A DNA stretch of 64,000 bases from an uncultured Bacteroidales bacterium. Lineage in GTDB: Bacteria > Bacteroidota > Bacteroidia > Bacteroidales > F082. The DNA is taken from assembly GCA_937926515.1 (NCBI GenBank), contig CALAZZ010000049.1, forward strand, positions 1 through 64,000, written 5' to 3'. Each line of letters begins with the position of its first letter. The first letter of the stretch is position 1. Below, in pieces: positions 27,012 to 35,829 of this stretch. The notes beneath the pieces are model-generated. The model saw nothing but the letters and a program-made list of their open reading frames with translations. It did no database searches and was not told where the DNA came from. Made by a program: the position numbers and the translations under genes.

Positions 27012-28625
27012 ATGAAATACCTACTTTTAAAAATGATACTGCTGGTCGTTTTACCTTTACTGAGCCGGGCTCAATTGTGGGAGCATTACTATGGCCAACC
27101 GGATAATTATAATAGTTCTCGGACTTCTTTTGAAACCTATGACAAAGGCATACTAACAGCAGGCAATATTGGTACTGTCATTGAAGATAGGCGAACCTGG
27201 TTGATCAAGCTTGACAGGAATGGCGATTCTCTTTGGTCCAAACGTTTAAGCAGCAATTATAATAACGGAATGTTTGGCATTACAGGCACTTTAGATGGCG
27301 GTATTGCGCTTGCAGGCAGGGAGTATGTTTACGGTAATTATGTCTCTCCTATTCCGCTGGTTGTTAAATTGGATGCCTGTGGTGAGTTGGATTGGTGTAC
27401 CTATTTTGAGACGGAACGACTCTTACCCCGGGCCCAAAGCATACAGCTTGCTGATGAGGGTGGATATTTGATCGTATTGAACCAATTTGGGGACTATGAC
27501 TTCGAGAACACATTTCTGGTAAAATTGGATGCTTTCGGCTTACCAGTTTGGGCTAAGCCTGTCATTGATCCTGAAACCCACCCTGATTCACGAGTGCCAA
27601 TGAGCGAATCCTTATTGAAAACCAACGAGGGCGGTTTTCTTGTTACAGGAGATGTATATTGGAGAGAAAACCCCGATGATACGGTATTCTGGCTCAGGCC
27701 TTTTTACGCTATGTTCGATGCCGAAGGTAACGAGCAATGGGTTACCCCTTTTGGAGTGGGTGATTCTTTGTTAGGCCGGGGGTACTCATGCATCAAAATG
27801 GATAATGGCAATTTTATATGCGCAGCACGTCAACTATTCAGGGGAAATAGCCTCCAACGTGGTTTCATTATAGAGCTGGACAATCAGGGCAATGTTTTAC
27901 AATATAAAAGCATTGGTTGTGAATCAATTGGAGAAGATTGCGAAAGCATTTTTTTCCAACATATTGAGCAATTTGGTGATTCGTTGGTTTTAACAATGCC
28001 TTACTTGCCTGATCACTTACAGGAGGGCTACCCCTCAATTATTACGCTTGGTATTGACCTGTTCGATGAGGAAGTTACGGTACATGCATTGAGGAAATTT
28101 ATTGACAAAATATCACCTTCACACCATATTCTCGAAACAAGTGATAATAAGCTGTATTTAGCCATGATACATATACATGGTCCAAATAACTTAAGTGATA
28201 TATATTTGATTAAAATGGACAGCATGCTACAAACCGACAGCATCAGCCCGGATAACAGCACCTACGACAGTCTGTGCCCGCAGCCAATTAATTATAGTGA
28301 CGTATTACTCAGCAATTGTCATGTTGTGACTAATCTACAGGAGTTATGGGAACGCACCGACAGATCGGATAGCAACCATTTTGCATTCAGCATCCATCCC
28401 AACCCGGCCGGTGACAGGATCTATTTGCGCTTAGACAAACAAGTCGTTGACAGAAAGGTCGAGGTTTATGTATATAACAGCCATGGAAGGCTTATGCTTC
28501 AACCGGTCAGCTATCATTTTAGCGATAACGGCATTGATGTTTCGTCGCTTCCAGCCGGCTTTTATATAGTCCAACTGTTTCACAAAGGAAATTCGCTGGG
28601 CACACAAAAACTAATTAAACTTTAA
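27012..28625 (+). CDS. Secreted propeller-like protein with T9SS sorting domain, divergent paralogue
   Basis: A 537-aa predicted exported protein. A signal peptide (cleavage near SRAQLW) is followed by repeats of the same general kind as the 16630 family (LIKLDRNGDSLWSKR, VVKLDACGELDW, VKLDAFGLPVWAK, IELDNQGNVL), but longer and poorly conserved, so a divergent propeller is likely. The C-terminus is a T9SS CTD (SIHPNPAGDRIYLRL, SLPAGFYIVQLFHKG), different from the near-identical CTDs upstream. ATG 27012 is chosen for the signal peptide; the frame is open from 26952 through a terminator. Function unknown. Confidence 0.8.
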   Translation: MKYLLLKMILLVVLPLLSRAQLWEHYYGQPDNYNSSRTSFETYDKGILTAGNIGTVIEDRRTWLIKLDRNGDSLWSKRLSSNYNNGMFGITGTLDGGIALAGREYVYGNYVSPIPLVVKLDACGELDWCTYFETERLLPRAQSIQLADEGGYLIVLNQFGDYDFENTFLVKLDAFGLPVWAKPVIDPETHPDSRVPMSESLLKTNEGGFLVTGDVYWRENPDDTVFWLRPFYAMFDAEGNEQWVTPFGVGDSLLGRGYSCIKMDNGNFICAARQLFRGNSLQRGFIIELDNQGNVLQYKSIGCESIGEDCESIFFQHIEQFGDSLVLTMPYLPDHLQEGYPSIITLGIDLFDEEVTVHALRKFIDKISPSHHILETSDNKLYLAMIHIHGPNNLSDIYLIKMDSMLQTDSISPDNSTYDSLCPQPINYSDVLLSNCHVVTNLQELWERTDRSDSNHFAFSIHPNPAGDRIYLRLDKQVVDRKVEVYVYNSHGRLMLQPVSYHFSDNGIDVSSLPAGFYIVQLFHKGNSLGTQKLIKL

Positions 28626-28644
28626 CCATTACAATAAGATGATA

Positions 28645-29091
28645 ATGAAATATTTTGCAGCTTTGTTGGTGCTGGCCTTCCCCTTAACCTTTTTAGGGCA
28701 AAATAGTGCAAACACGCTTCTACCGGAAGCCGATGTGCTGTTTCGTAACGAAAAAATCATTTACCTGATTTCACACGACACCTATCTGCCAATAATACCA
28801 CTTACCTGGCCACAGGCCTATCAAATGGAGTACTTCGACACAAGTATACCACACAAAGTAGATTTTGACGACAGGCAGTCCATATTACAATATCTTGCTG
28901 ATGAAAGCCTGGCAGATGCTGCCATTGATGAAATGCTGTTGTTTTTGCGTGCCGCTGCGCTATACAAAATATGGGTTGGCATTGGATATGTGAAAGATAC
29001 AATTGATGTGCAACCATTACTTAAACTATTATCCGAGAATGCCTCCCCAGTCATTGCTTCCAAAGCTCTACAAGTTATGAAGATCAAATAG
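28645..29091 (+). CDS. Small secreted protein of unknown function
   Basis: About 148 aa with a hydrophobic N-terminal signal (cleavage likely near LGQNSA). I do not recognise the family. The C-terminal half (ILQYLADESLADAAIDEM; LKLLSENASPVIASKAL) looks helical and faintly HEAT-like, but only two possible units are visible. There is no T9SS CTD, so it would remain periplasmic or be secreted otherwise. It lies 19 bp after one cargo gene and 32 bp before the next, so it may be co-expressed with them. ATG 28639 is an alternative start. Confidence 0.6.
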   Translation: MKYFAALLVLAFPLTFLGQNSANTLLPEADVLFRNEKIIYLISHDTYLPIIPLTWPQAYQMEYFDTSIPHKVDFDDRQSILQYLADESLADAAIDEMLLFLRAAALYKIWVGIGYVKDTIDVQPLLKLLSENASPVIASKALQVMKIK

Positions 29092-29123
29092 TTTTAGCAT
29101 TCAATCACTAAAAAAAATATGAT

Positions 29124-30008
29124 ATGAAAAAGTTAATTACCTTCATTGCCATCCTGGGTATTTTTGCCAGTGCAAACGCCCAGATAAACCACAGTTACAC
29201 CTTTGCATTGGGCAATACCGAAGGGGTAACCCTCAGCTGGGATGCCTATGACGACAACCTTGAAATACTGGGCTGTTACCTTTATAAAAGGGTTATATAC
29301 TACCAGCAGGAGGAGCTTATTAGCCCTGAGATGATCGTTTCAGGTGATTCTACTTTTAGCTTTACCGATACAGGTGTGTTTGACCCGGTGTACCCACCAA
29401 TCTATTCCATACACTGCGTAACAGCTGACAGCGTGTATATTACAAACGAAATTTATGCCTTTCAATCAATTGAAATAGAAATAACAAGTTATAATACCCT
29501 ACTCTTTGAAGTACAATCATGGAACAATATGCAATGTTGTCGTCAGGTTGCAGTTTTTTATGATGGTATATACTTTTCCCCTATCACTTATAATGGCTCG
29601 ATGTCATTAGAGTATATTCTCGGCGATCCTATGTCTCCTCCGGGTGATATATGGTTCGCCTTTGAGGATAACGATTGGTGGTTAGATTATTCTTGGCTCA
29701 CTATTTACTATTCCTACATCGAAAAGCTTTTACTGACATCAGTCAATCCAGCACTGAGCAAAACGCATCATAAGTTAAAGGTTTCTCCCAACCCTGCTAC
29801 CACCCAAGCGTGGTTACAACTGCCCGATAACATGCCACTTACCGCCATGCAAATTGAGCTATTTAGCCCCACAGGCAGGTTGCTGCATAGGGTGCAGCCC
29901 ACCAGCCAGTTTCACAAAATTGATGTGGCTCACTTGCCCAGGGGTTTATACCTGGTAAGGGTGTGGGATGGTGAAAGGTGGTTGGTGGAGAAGTTGGTGG
30001 TGCAGTGA
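29124..30008 (+). CDS. Secreted protein of unknown fold with T9SS type A sorting domain
   Basis: A 294-aa predicted exported protein. A signal peptide (cleavage near ANAQINH) is followed by about 190 residues not related to the propeller proteins. The first ~100 (GVTLSWDAYDDNLEILGCYL) resemble a fibronectin type III-like beta domain, which is inference. The final ~75 residues (SPNPATTQAWLQL, LPRGLYLVRVWDGERW) are a T9SS type A CTD nearly identical, also at DNA level, to those of the propeller family and of the 8533 gene. It is the last gene of the + strand cargo island. Function unknown. Confidence 0.75.
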   Translation: MKKLITFIAILGIFASANAQINHSYTFALGNTEGVTLSWDAYDDNLEILGCYLYKRVIYYQQEELISPEMIVSGDSTFSFTDTGVFDPVYPPIYSIHCVTADSVYITNEIYAFQSIEIEITSYNTLLFEVQSWNNMQCCRQVAVFYDGIYFSPITYNGSMSLEYILGDPMSPPGDIWFAFEDNDWWLDYSWLTIYYSYIEKLLLTSVNPALSKTHHKLKVSPNPATTQAWLQLPDNMPLTAMQIELFSPTGRLLHRVQPTSQFHKIDVAHLPRGLYLVRVWDGERWLVEKLVVQ

Positions 30009-30110
30009 ATTTCATTCACTTCTCCCGTGCTTGGCTTACAAGGCCGGCAAGGTTAAAACAGCCACAACAGACAAAGATTTGTCTGACCGGCAATAGGTGT
30101 ATTCGAAATC

Positions 30111-30683
30111 TCAGTGCATCATCCAGTTTCGGATGATCTGCTGTCCATGCCGGGTTATAAAGGATTCGGGATGAAACTGAAGTCCTCTGATGTCATTTCT
30201 TTTATGCCTTATTGCCATAATATTGCCTGCTGCATCGGTGGCAGTAACCTCCATCTCGTCTGACAGACTTTCGTTGTCAACCAGCCATGAGTGGTACCGG
30301 CCGCAGCTGAAACCTTCCGGTACTCCTCGGTACAGGTAATCTTGGTTGTCGTGGTAATATACTGCTGAGCTAAAACCATGAAAGCAGGTATCTTTCTGTA
30401 TCAGCCTGGCGCCATAGCTCGTGGCAATCGCCTGGTGGCCGAGGCAAATGCCCAGGATGGGATGGCTTGGGATATAATGCGCAATCAGTTGCATGAGGTT
30501 GGCTGCCTCTTCGGGCAAGCCGGGGCCGGGTGATACCAGCACCTTGTCGATATCATCGGGCAGGTCGTTTATTGGTGTGTCGTTGGTGATCATGGTAAGC
30601 TGGTGAACCACCCCGCTTTCGCGCAGCAATTGCACCAGGTTATAGGTGAAAGAATCATAGTTATCAATCAGTAGAACATGCAT
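30111..30683 (-). CDS. pabA: Glutamine amidotransferase component of aminodeoxychorismate/anthranilate synthase
   Basis: A 190-aa class I glutamine amidotransferase that releases ammonia from glutamine for aminodeoxychorismate (folate) or anthranilate (tryptophan) synthesis. The triad is visible: Cys in ILGICLGHQ, and His and Glu in LQFHPESF. The N-terminus MHVLLIDNYDSFTYNLVQ is typical. No trpE or pabB is adjacent, so PabA and TrpG cannot be told apart; some bacteria use one protein for both. It lies 48 bp downstream of the DUF4468 gene on the same strand. Confidence 0.88.
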   Translation of the reverse strand: MHVLLIDNYDSFTYNLVQLLRESGVVHQLTMITNDTPINDLPDDIDKVLVSPGPGLPEEAANLMQLIAHYIPSHPILGICLGHQAIATSYGARLIQKDTCFHGFSSAVYYHDNQDYLYRGVPEGFSCGRYHSWLVDNESLSDEMEVTATDAAGNIMAIRHKRNDIRGLQFHPESFITRHGQQIIRNWMMH

Positions 30684-30731
30684 CAGAATGGGTGTATAGC
30701 AATGGGGACTGGTCGGCTCAGGCAGCCTATG

Positions 30732-31277
30732 TTACCAGATGTCTTCTTCCTTTTCAGGTTCGGGAACCATATATTCCTTGAGTGTTTCGCTCCATTGGTT
30801 CACATAGGCTACGATCTGATCCAGGTAGTCCTCCCAGCGTTCATCATAGGTGGGACTGTCCTTGTCGAGCCAGCGTTCAATTTCAAATCGTGAAGCTGTA
30901 CGAAGCAATAAATCGGTAATGGTATAACGGTAGCGGTCATCACGCATTTCGATGGTAAATTCATAAAAAACGGAAGGACCGTCTCGTTTGACCCCGTCAT
31001 CTCCAACATATTCGAGCCTGATGGTGTGTTTGCCGATGATCTTGCCACTGGGTTGATCCCGCACAGAGGTAATGCGCACAGGGTCTTTGTAATAATTGTT
31101 GAGCCAGTTGATGCAACGGTTAAAAAATTCATCCTTGGTTCCTGTCTCATATATCACTTCCTGAAAACGGATTTTACTATTGTCGGGATTGATAGGTAAT
31201 TCACTTTTTTGTGCAAATGCAGCGGATGACAATATGATCAATAGCAAGGCCGGGCCAATAAATTGTACGAATCTCAT
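30732..31277 (-). CDS. DUF4468 domain-containing exported protein
   Basis: A 181-aa predicted exported protein with a signal peptide (cleavage near AFAQKSE). The body fits DUF4468, a Bacteroidota family predicted to have a TBP-like fold: ELPINPDNSKIRFQEV, then an FFNRCINWLNNYY helix and YEFTIEMRDDRYRYTI strands. Function is unknown. The frame is open from 31346, but ATG 31277 begins the signal peptide and follows a -7-like element at 31301-31308. It ends in an acidic tail (PEPEKEEDIW). The gene precedes pabA on the same strand. Confidence 0.75.
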   Translation of the reverse strand: MRFVQFIGPALLLIILSSAAFAQKSELPINPDNSKIRFQEVIYETGTKDEFFNRCINWLNNYYKDPVRITSVRDQPSGKIIGKHTIRLEYVGDDGVKRDGPSVFYEFTIEMRDDRYRYTITDLLLRTASRFEIERWLDKDSPTYDERWEDYLDQIVAYVNQWSETLKEYMVPEPEKEEDIW

Positions 31278-31300
31278 GATGTTATTATTGAAGTTTGTCG

Positions 31301-31308
31301 CAAAAATA
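31301..31308 (-). promoter_or_regulatory. Putative -7 element of the DUF4468 gene
   Basis: TATTTTTG on the minus strand, matching TAnnTTTG, 23 bp upstream of the ATG at 31277. No TTG at 19-nt spacing was found. Confidence 0.4.
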
Positions 31309-31473
31309 ACGTAAAAAGTGATGGATGAAGTATGTATTATTTCCATTATGTCAGCAGCTTATTTGTTTGCATGAATTGTTTAAATTTGAAGTGGATTTGA
31401 TTTTGGCTAAAATGGTATTGTTTATTTTAAGATTAGCCAGGTCAGGTCATAAAACACCAAACCGGGTTGAAAC

Positions 31474-32271
31474 ATGCGCATTGCATTCATTACGGATATT
31501 CATGAGGATGCTTTAAGCTTGAAGAAAGCATTAAGACTTATTGAACGCGAAAAATGTGACCAGGTGGTCTGTTTGGGCGATATTTTAGGCTTTCCCTACC
31601 TGCGAGGCAAGTACGAATCCACACGTGATGTTCACGAATGTATTTCGCTTATCAGACAAAATTGCAGCTTGGTTGTAGCTGGCAATCATGATCTTTTTCA
31701 TTTGAGGAAATTTCCAAAGTATACGGCAGGCTTTAGATTTCCAGATAATTGGTATGATCTTTCACCCGAAGAGAAAACCAGGATCGGAGGCCAGAAAGTG
31801 TGGAACTATGCAGATGACTACCCGGTAGAGCTTGACGACTACGAGCTTGATTTTCTGCATAGTATGCCGGAATATGACTTTGTGTTTTATGGAGGCAATA
31901 AGATTTTGGTTTCGCATTATGTTTATCCCAATTGTAGTGGCTATGTGCTTTCAGGCAATAATGAGAAAAAGAAAATAGCAGATCATTTTCGTTTTCTTGA
32001 CCGGAATGACTGCCGCCTGAGCGTATGTGGCCACTTGCATATCGAGGGCATGGGCCTATATTATCAGCCTTCCGAAGGTATTTTAGCAAAATTCCTCAAT
32101 GGTTACGATTACTATTCATTTGGCACAAAGCGCCTCAAAAATAAAAATTGTAGCATCATCATACCTGCCCTTGCCGACAATGGACAGGTCAATGGTTTTG
32201 CCATTTTGGATACAGTTGATTATAGCATCAACGCATTATCCCTCAACACTAACCGGAGGTTTATCCTATGA
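31474..32271 (+). CDS. Calcineurin-like metallophosphoesterase
   Basis: A 265-aa metallophosphoesterase with the complete two-metal motif set: D8 and H10 (ITDIH), GD at 35-36, GNHD at 70-73, a His in ILVSHYV, and GHLH at 186-189. Members hydrolyse phosphodiesters or phosphomonoesters, including cyclic or dinucleotides; the substrate here is unknown. There is no signal peptide, so it acts in the cytosol. It overlaps the following sensor nucleotidyltransferase gene by 4 bp (ATGA), so the two are translationally coupled. A role in removing a nucleotide made by its partner is a hypothesis only. Confidence 0.85.
   Translation: MRIAFITDIHEDALSLKKALRLIEREKCDQVVCLGDILGFPYLRGKYESTRDVHECISLIRQNCSLVVAGNHDLFHLRKFPKYTAGFRFPDNWYDLSPEEKTRIGGQKVWNYADDYPVELDDYELDFLHSMPEYDFVFYGGNKILVSHYVYPNCSGYVLSGNNEKKKIADHFRFLDRNDCRLSVCGHLHIEGMGLYYQPSEGILAKFLNGYDYYSFGTKRLKNKNCSIIIPALADNGQVNGFAILDTVDYSINALSLNTNRRFIL
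32255..32259 (+). promoter_or_regulatory. Shine-Dalgarno-like GGAGG before the sensor nucleotidyltransferase
   Basis: GGAGG ends 8 nt before the ATG at 32268 and lies inside the preceding gene. Strong Shine-Dalgarno motifs are uncommon in Bacteroidota, so this may help re-initiation at the overlap. Confidence 0.5.
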
Positions 32272-35147
32272 AGAAGGTGATTAAAGCCAGTTTCTTTCAG
32301 AAAATAGTGCTGCCGGCTATGATGGCCATACTGCTATTTATACTATCTGTATATATGTTTATTATTCCGGCTTTCGAAAACAGTGCCATTGAGCAAAAAC
32401 GCATCATGCTACATGAGCTTACAAACACAGCCTGGAGCATACTTCACAAATATCACCTTGATGAAGCCACCGGATTAATCAGTATTGACGAAGCCCAACA
32501 GAAGGCAATAGGCGAAATTGAAGCCTTGCGGTATGGGCCTGATAAGAAAGACTATTTCTGGATCACCGACCTTGAACCGGCCATGATCATGCACCCTTAT
32601 GTGCACGAACTCACGGGACAAAGTCTTCACGAATACAGCGATCCTGATGGCACAAAACTTTTTATCGAAGCCCTTAAGATTGCACAGGATCAGGGTGAGG
32701 GCTTTGTTCGATATAAATGGCAGCTCAAGGACGATTCAACCCGCATTGTGCCAAAACTTAGCTTTGTTAAAGCATTCACTCCCTGGAACTGGATTGTTGG
32801 CACTGGCATTTACCTGGATGATGTGCAACAGGAGATATCGTCACTTACCAACAAGTTAATCTTGATCTTGCTTGGCATTACAGGATTCATTGGTCTGATC
32901 ATTTTTTTTATCACTTACCAAAGCCTTAATATTGAAACACGCCGACGATTGGTTGAGGAGCAATTGCATGAGTCCCGCGAGAAATACCGCTCCTTGCTCG
33001 AATCTTCCACCGAAGGTATTATGTTGTTGATTAATAATAAGATATCCTATTCAAATGCCTATATCCAAAACTGGCTCCAATATTCCGAGTCTGAGTTAGA
33101 AGGTTTGCCAGTTGAACGTATGGTGGAAAGTGGTCCAGAAATCAACTTTAGTGAAATTAATACTGAAACCAGGATAGAGGTTGACCTGGTAGGCAAGGAT
33201 GGCAGAAAAGCAGCTGCGATATTAACCGCATTGCCGGTACGATTTGTTGGTAAAGAGGGTTTGCTTCTTACATTCCGCGATATACATGAACATAAAATTA
33301 TAAAAACTGAACTCAAGGACCTCAGACAACGATACCTTAATATTGCGCAATTTGGTAAGAGTGGCCTCTTCAGATTCTCGCTCAACGATAAACGACTGAT
33401 CGATTTAAACCAGTATGCAGCTGCCCTTCTTGGTTACGATGATATATTTGAGTTGAAAAAAGTTCCACTTGGAAACATCCTCGCAAATAGATCGGAACTG
33501 CGATCCCTTCTGGGCGAAGTGCTCGAAAAAGGAACTGTTATAAGCAAACAAACAAGCTTGCGTAAGAAGAACAACAGCATTATTGAAGTGAAACTAAGCC
33601 TTTTTCTCGTTAAAAGCGAAGGCGCCGGGCAAAACTATTGTGACGGAATTATCGAAATGGCTGAATCCACTGTTGCACATGAAGAAATCAATAGTTTTTC
33701 TCAAAAATTATATCAGCTGTTGATTGTTGGTTATCGGCCCGTTGCTGATTTTTGCAAAGCCATTGTTGATTGCCCTCATGATTCAAGCCTGCATCAGGTT
33801 GTCGGCATCATGCACCGCAACCACTCAGATGCAGTAGTGCTGACGATAAACCAAAAACCTGCCGGTATACTCACACAAACTGATGTGATCAGGCGTCATC
33901 TTGCAAGTGAAATGTCTGCTGAAGTGCAAGCTTCCGAAATTATGAGTGCGCCCCTTATAAGTATTGATGAATTGGCAACGATCAATCAAGCTGTTAACCT
34001 GATGGATCAAAAGAATATTTCACACTTGCTGGTGCGCAGCAACAATGGAGAAATTATTGGTGTAATTAGCAGGCAAATGCTTGCAGGCCTATGTGTTAAT
34101 CCTACGGAAATTCTCAAAGATGCAGTTGAAAACTGTACTAACACCTTTGACCTGGCTCAAATTCGAAATCATGTTGCCCTGATGACAAAACCCCTATTAG
34201 AGGGTGTGGGCAATATGCAAATTGCCGGTAAGATCATTTCGGACTTTAACGATGCCATCACCGGCTGTATTATTGAAAATGCCCTAAGTGAACTTGGTGA
34301 GCCTCCGGTTCCTTTTGCCTTTATGGTAATTGGGAGTGCCGGTCGTGAGGAGCTGGCCTTCAACTCGGATCAGGATAATGCCATCATTTATAATGACAAC
34401 GAAAATATTCCGGATGAAACCTTACAGCAGTATTTTGTGAAGCTGGGCGAGAGGATATGCAAGCGCCTGGACGAAAGCGGATTGCATAAGTGCCCGGGCA
34501 ACTATATGGCCAGCAATCCAAAATGGTGTCAACCACTTCGGGTTTGGAAAAACTACTTTACCGAATGGATTGTGAACGCCGAGCCCGAGAACATCCTCAA
34601 TATTTCTGTCTTTTTCGATCTGCGGCATGCCTATGGTGATCCAAACCTGTTTAATAAGCTTGACGACCATGTTTTTGAGTCAATGAAAGGCAAGTCGGCC
34701 TTCTTTTACTTCCTGGCACAGTCAGTGAGCAGCTTTAAACCACCCCTGAATGTGTTTGGCAATATTGTAACCGAAAGCAGTGGTAAAAACACCGAAGTGA
34801 TTGATGTGAAAAGCTGTATTTCTGCTACAGTGATGTTTACCCGCATCTATGCCTTGCACCGCGGAATTCGTTTTAAAGATACCTACAACAGGGTTCAGGC
34901 ACTCAAATCAACCGGGGTATGGAACCCTGCGACCGCAGATGAGGTACAATTTCATTATAACTTTCTTATGCAAAAGCGCTTGGTTCGTCAGCTCAATCAA
35001 ATGCTGAACCGTACCGAAATAACCAACAACATACTTCCGCGAAAAATGACGGACATGGACCAGATGATACTAAAAAAAGTGTTTTCGCAAATGAGTGGTT
35101 ACCAGGAGAAACTAGGCGCAGAGTTTATGAGTGCATATAAGGGTTAG
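32268..35147 (+). CDS. Membrane sensor with Cache, PAS, CBS and DUF294 nucleotidyltransferase domains
   Basis: A 959-aa multidomain protein. Order: membrane segment (about 12-33); periplasmic single Cache domain (about 40-190; DYFWITDLEPAMIMHPY, WNWIVGTGIYLDDV); second membrane segment (about 197-219); PAS domain (about 238-352); a second PAS-like region (365-470); paired CBS domains (490-615); DUF294 nucleotidyltransferase (about 625-780) with GSAGR at 689-693 and SDQDN at 700-704; and DUF294_C to the end. The Pol-beta-like motif suggests nucleotide transfer to a protein or small molecule, as in GlnD-like enzymes. Soluble CBS-DUF294 proteins often sit near ActP-type symporters; here the catalytic part is fused to a transmembrane sensor, and DUF485/ActP genes lie 1.4 kb away. 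Ligand and target unknown. Confidence 0.85.
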   Translation: MKKVIKASFFQKIVLPAMMAILLFILSVYMFIIPAFENSAIEQKRIMLHELTNTAWSILHKYHLDEATGLISIDEAQQKAIGEIEALRYGPDKKDYFWITDLEPAMIMHPYVHELTGQSLHEYSDPDGTKLFIEALKIAQDQGEGFVRYKWQLKDDSTRIVPKLSFVKAFTPWNWIVGTGIYLDDVQQEISSLTNKLILILLGITGFIGLIIFFITYQSLNIETRRRLVEEQLHESREKYRSLLESSTEGIMLLINNKISYSNAYIQNWLQYSESELEGLPVERMVESGPEINFSEINTETRIEVDLVGKDGRKAAAILTALPVRFVGKEGLLLTFRDIHEHKIIKTELKDLRQRYLNIAQFGKSGLFRFSLNDKRLIDLNQYAAALLGYDDIFELKKVPLGNILANRSELRSLLGEVLEKGTVISKQTSLRKKNNSIIEVKLSLFLVKSEGAGQNYCDGIIEMAESTVAHEEINSFSQKLYQLLIVGYRPVADFCKAIVDCPHDSSLHQVVGIMHRNHSDAVVLTINQKPAGILTQTDVIRRHLASEMSAEVQASEIMSAPLISIDELATINQAVNLMDQKNISHLLVRSNNGEIIGVISRQMLAGLCVNPTEILKDAVENCTNTFDLAQIRNHVALMTKPLLEGVGNMQIAGKIISDFNDAITGCIIENALSELGEPPVPFAFMVIGSAGREELAFNSDQDNAIIYNDNENIPDETLQQYFVKLGERICKRLDESGLHKCPGNYMASNPKWCQPLRVWKNYFTEWIVNAEPENILNISVFFDLRHAYGDPNLFNKLDDHVFESMKGKSAFFYFLAQSVSSFKPPLNVFGNIVTESSGKNTEVIDVKSCISATVMFTRIYALHRGIRFKDTYNRVQALKSTGVWNPATADEVQFHYNFLMQKRLVRQLNQMLNRTEITNNILPRKMTDMDQMILKKVFSQMSGYQEKLGAEFMSAYKG

Positions 35148-35263
35148 GTCATGTTAATACCAGGTAGGCCGAAGGAAAAATTCACCCCGCTAAGCTGATA
35201 TTTTTCAAAACTTCGGGTTGCAATATAATTACTTCCTTAGCTTCAAGTTGAATGATGCCTTCT
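35121..35263. repeat. Direct repeat X, copy 1
   Basis: Contains the last codons of the sensor gene (EFMSAYKG and stop) joined to a copy of the end of the crp-like gene (IIQLEAKEVIILQPE on the minus strand). It matches 35689-35829 except for a variable stretch just after the stop codon. Together the two repeats bracket a ~425-bp insert, so this is a duplicated gene junction, not a second regulator gene. Confidence 0.75.
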
Positions 35264-35688
35264 CCTGACTTCCGGATATAAATGACAATGAAGTTGCACA
35301 GTACTGGTATGCTGATACCTATCAAACCTGTCACTATTGTTTGGGTGTCCCAAGCAAATCCTATTGTCCTGTTGTTTTGGCAAAAGGACCAAAACCATCT
35401 GCGCAAATTAATGCCGGCGCGCTCTTGAAAAGTGCAACTAAACCTGGCAAAAAAGTGGTTTCGGCCTAAGGGCCTCAACCAAACGTCCTTTGGGCCGTTT
35501 TTGCCGGTTTAGTAAGCGCTTTTCAATTCACTGCCCCACCGCCCTCAAATTTGAGCGGGCCAGCGCAACAGTTAATTCATGATGGCGTGTTAATAACCTC
35601 AATATCTGAAATGCTTGAAGATATACTAAATTGCATCGATCAATAATTCTATATGGAGAAAAAAGTAGGTACCCAATCCGGAAAACAG
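35264..35688. other. Insert between direct repeats, with element remnants
   Basis: About 425 bp without a convincing gene. It includes an imperfect hairpin near 35365-35390 (GTCC...GGAC with a TTTTGG loop) like that at 114-137, a segment that reads on the minus strand like a commonly seen Bacteroidota intergenic sequence, and the 62-bp stretch at 35628-35689 shared with 231-292. Likely the remains of a non-autonomous dispersed element; no transposase is seen. Confidence 0.5.
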
Positions 35689-35829
35689 GAGTTTATGAGT
35701 GCATATAAGGGTTAGTGACATGACACTAAGTAGGCCGAAGGTAAAATTCACCCCGCTAAGCTGATATTTTTCAAAACTTCGGGTTGCAATATAATTACTT
35801 CCTTAGCTTCAAGTTGAATGATGCCTTCT
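35689..35829. repeat. Direct repeat X, copy 2
   Basis: Second copy of the junction segment. It begins with a copy of the sensor gene's last codons and ends within the true 3' end of the crp-like gene. Confidence 0.75.

Noticed and set aside
35182..35478. Second Crp-like open frame on the minus strand
   Set aside because: Only its last ~28 codons match the regulator; the rest is the intergenic insert. It is a duplicated gene end.
35121..35829. The 141-bp repeats as a transposon target-site duplication
   Set aside because: Far longer than known target-site duplications, and no transposase or terminal repeats are seen.
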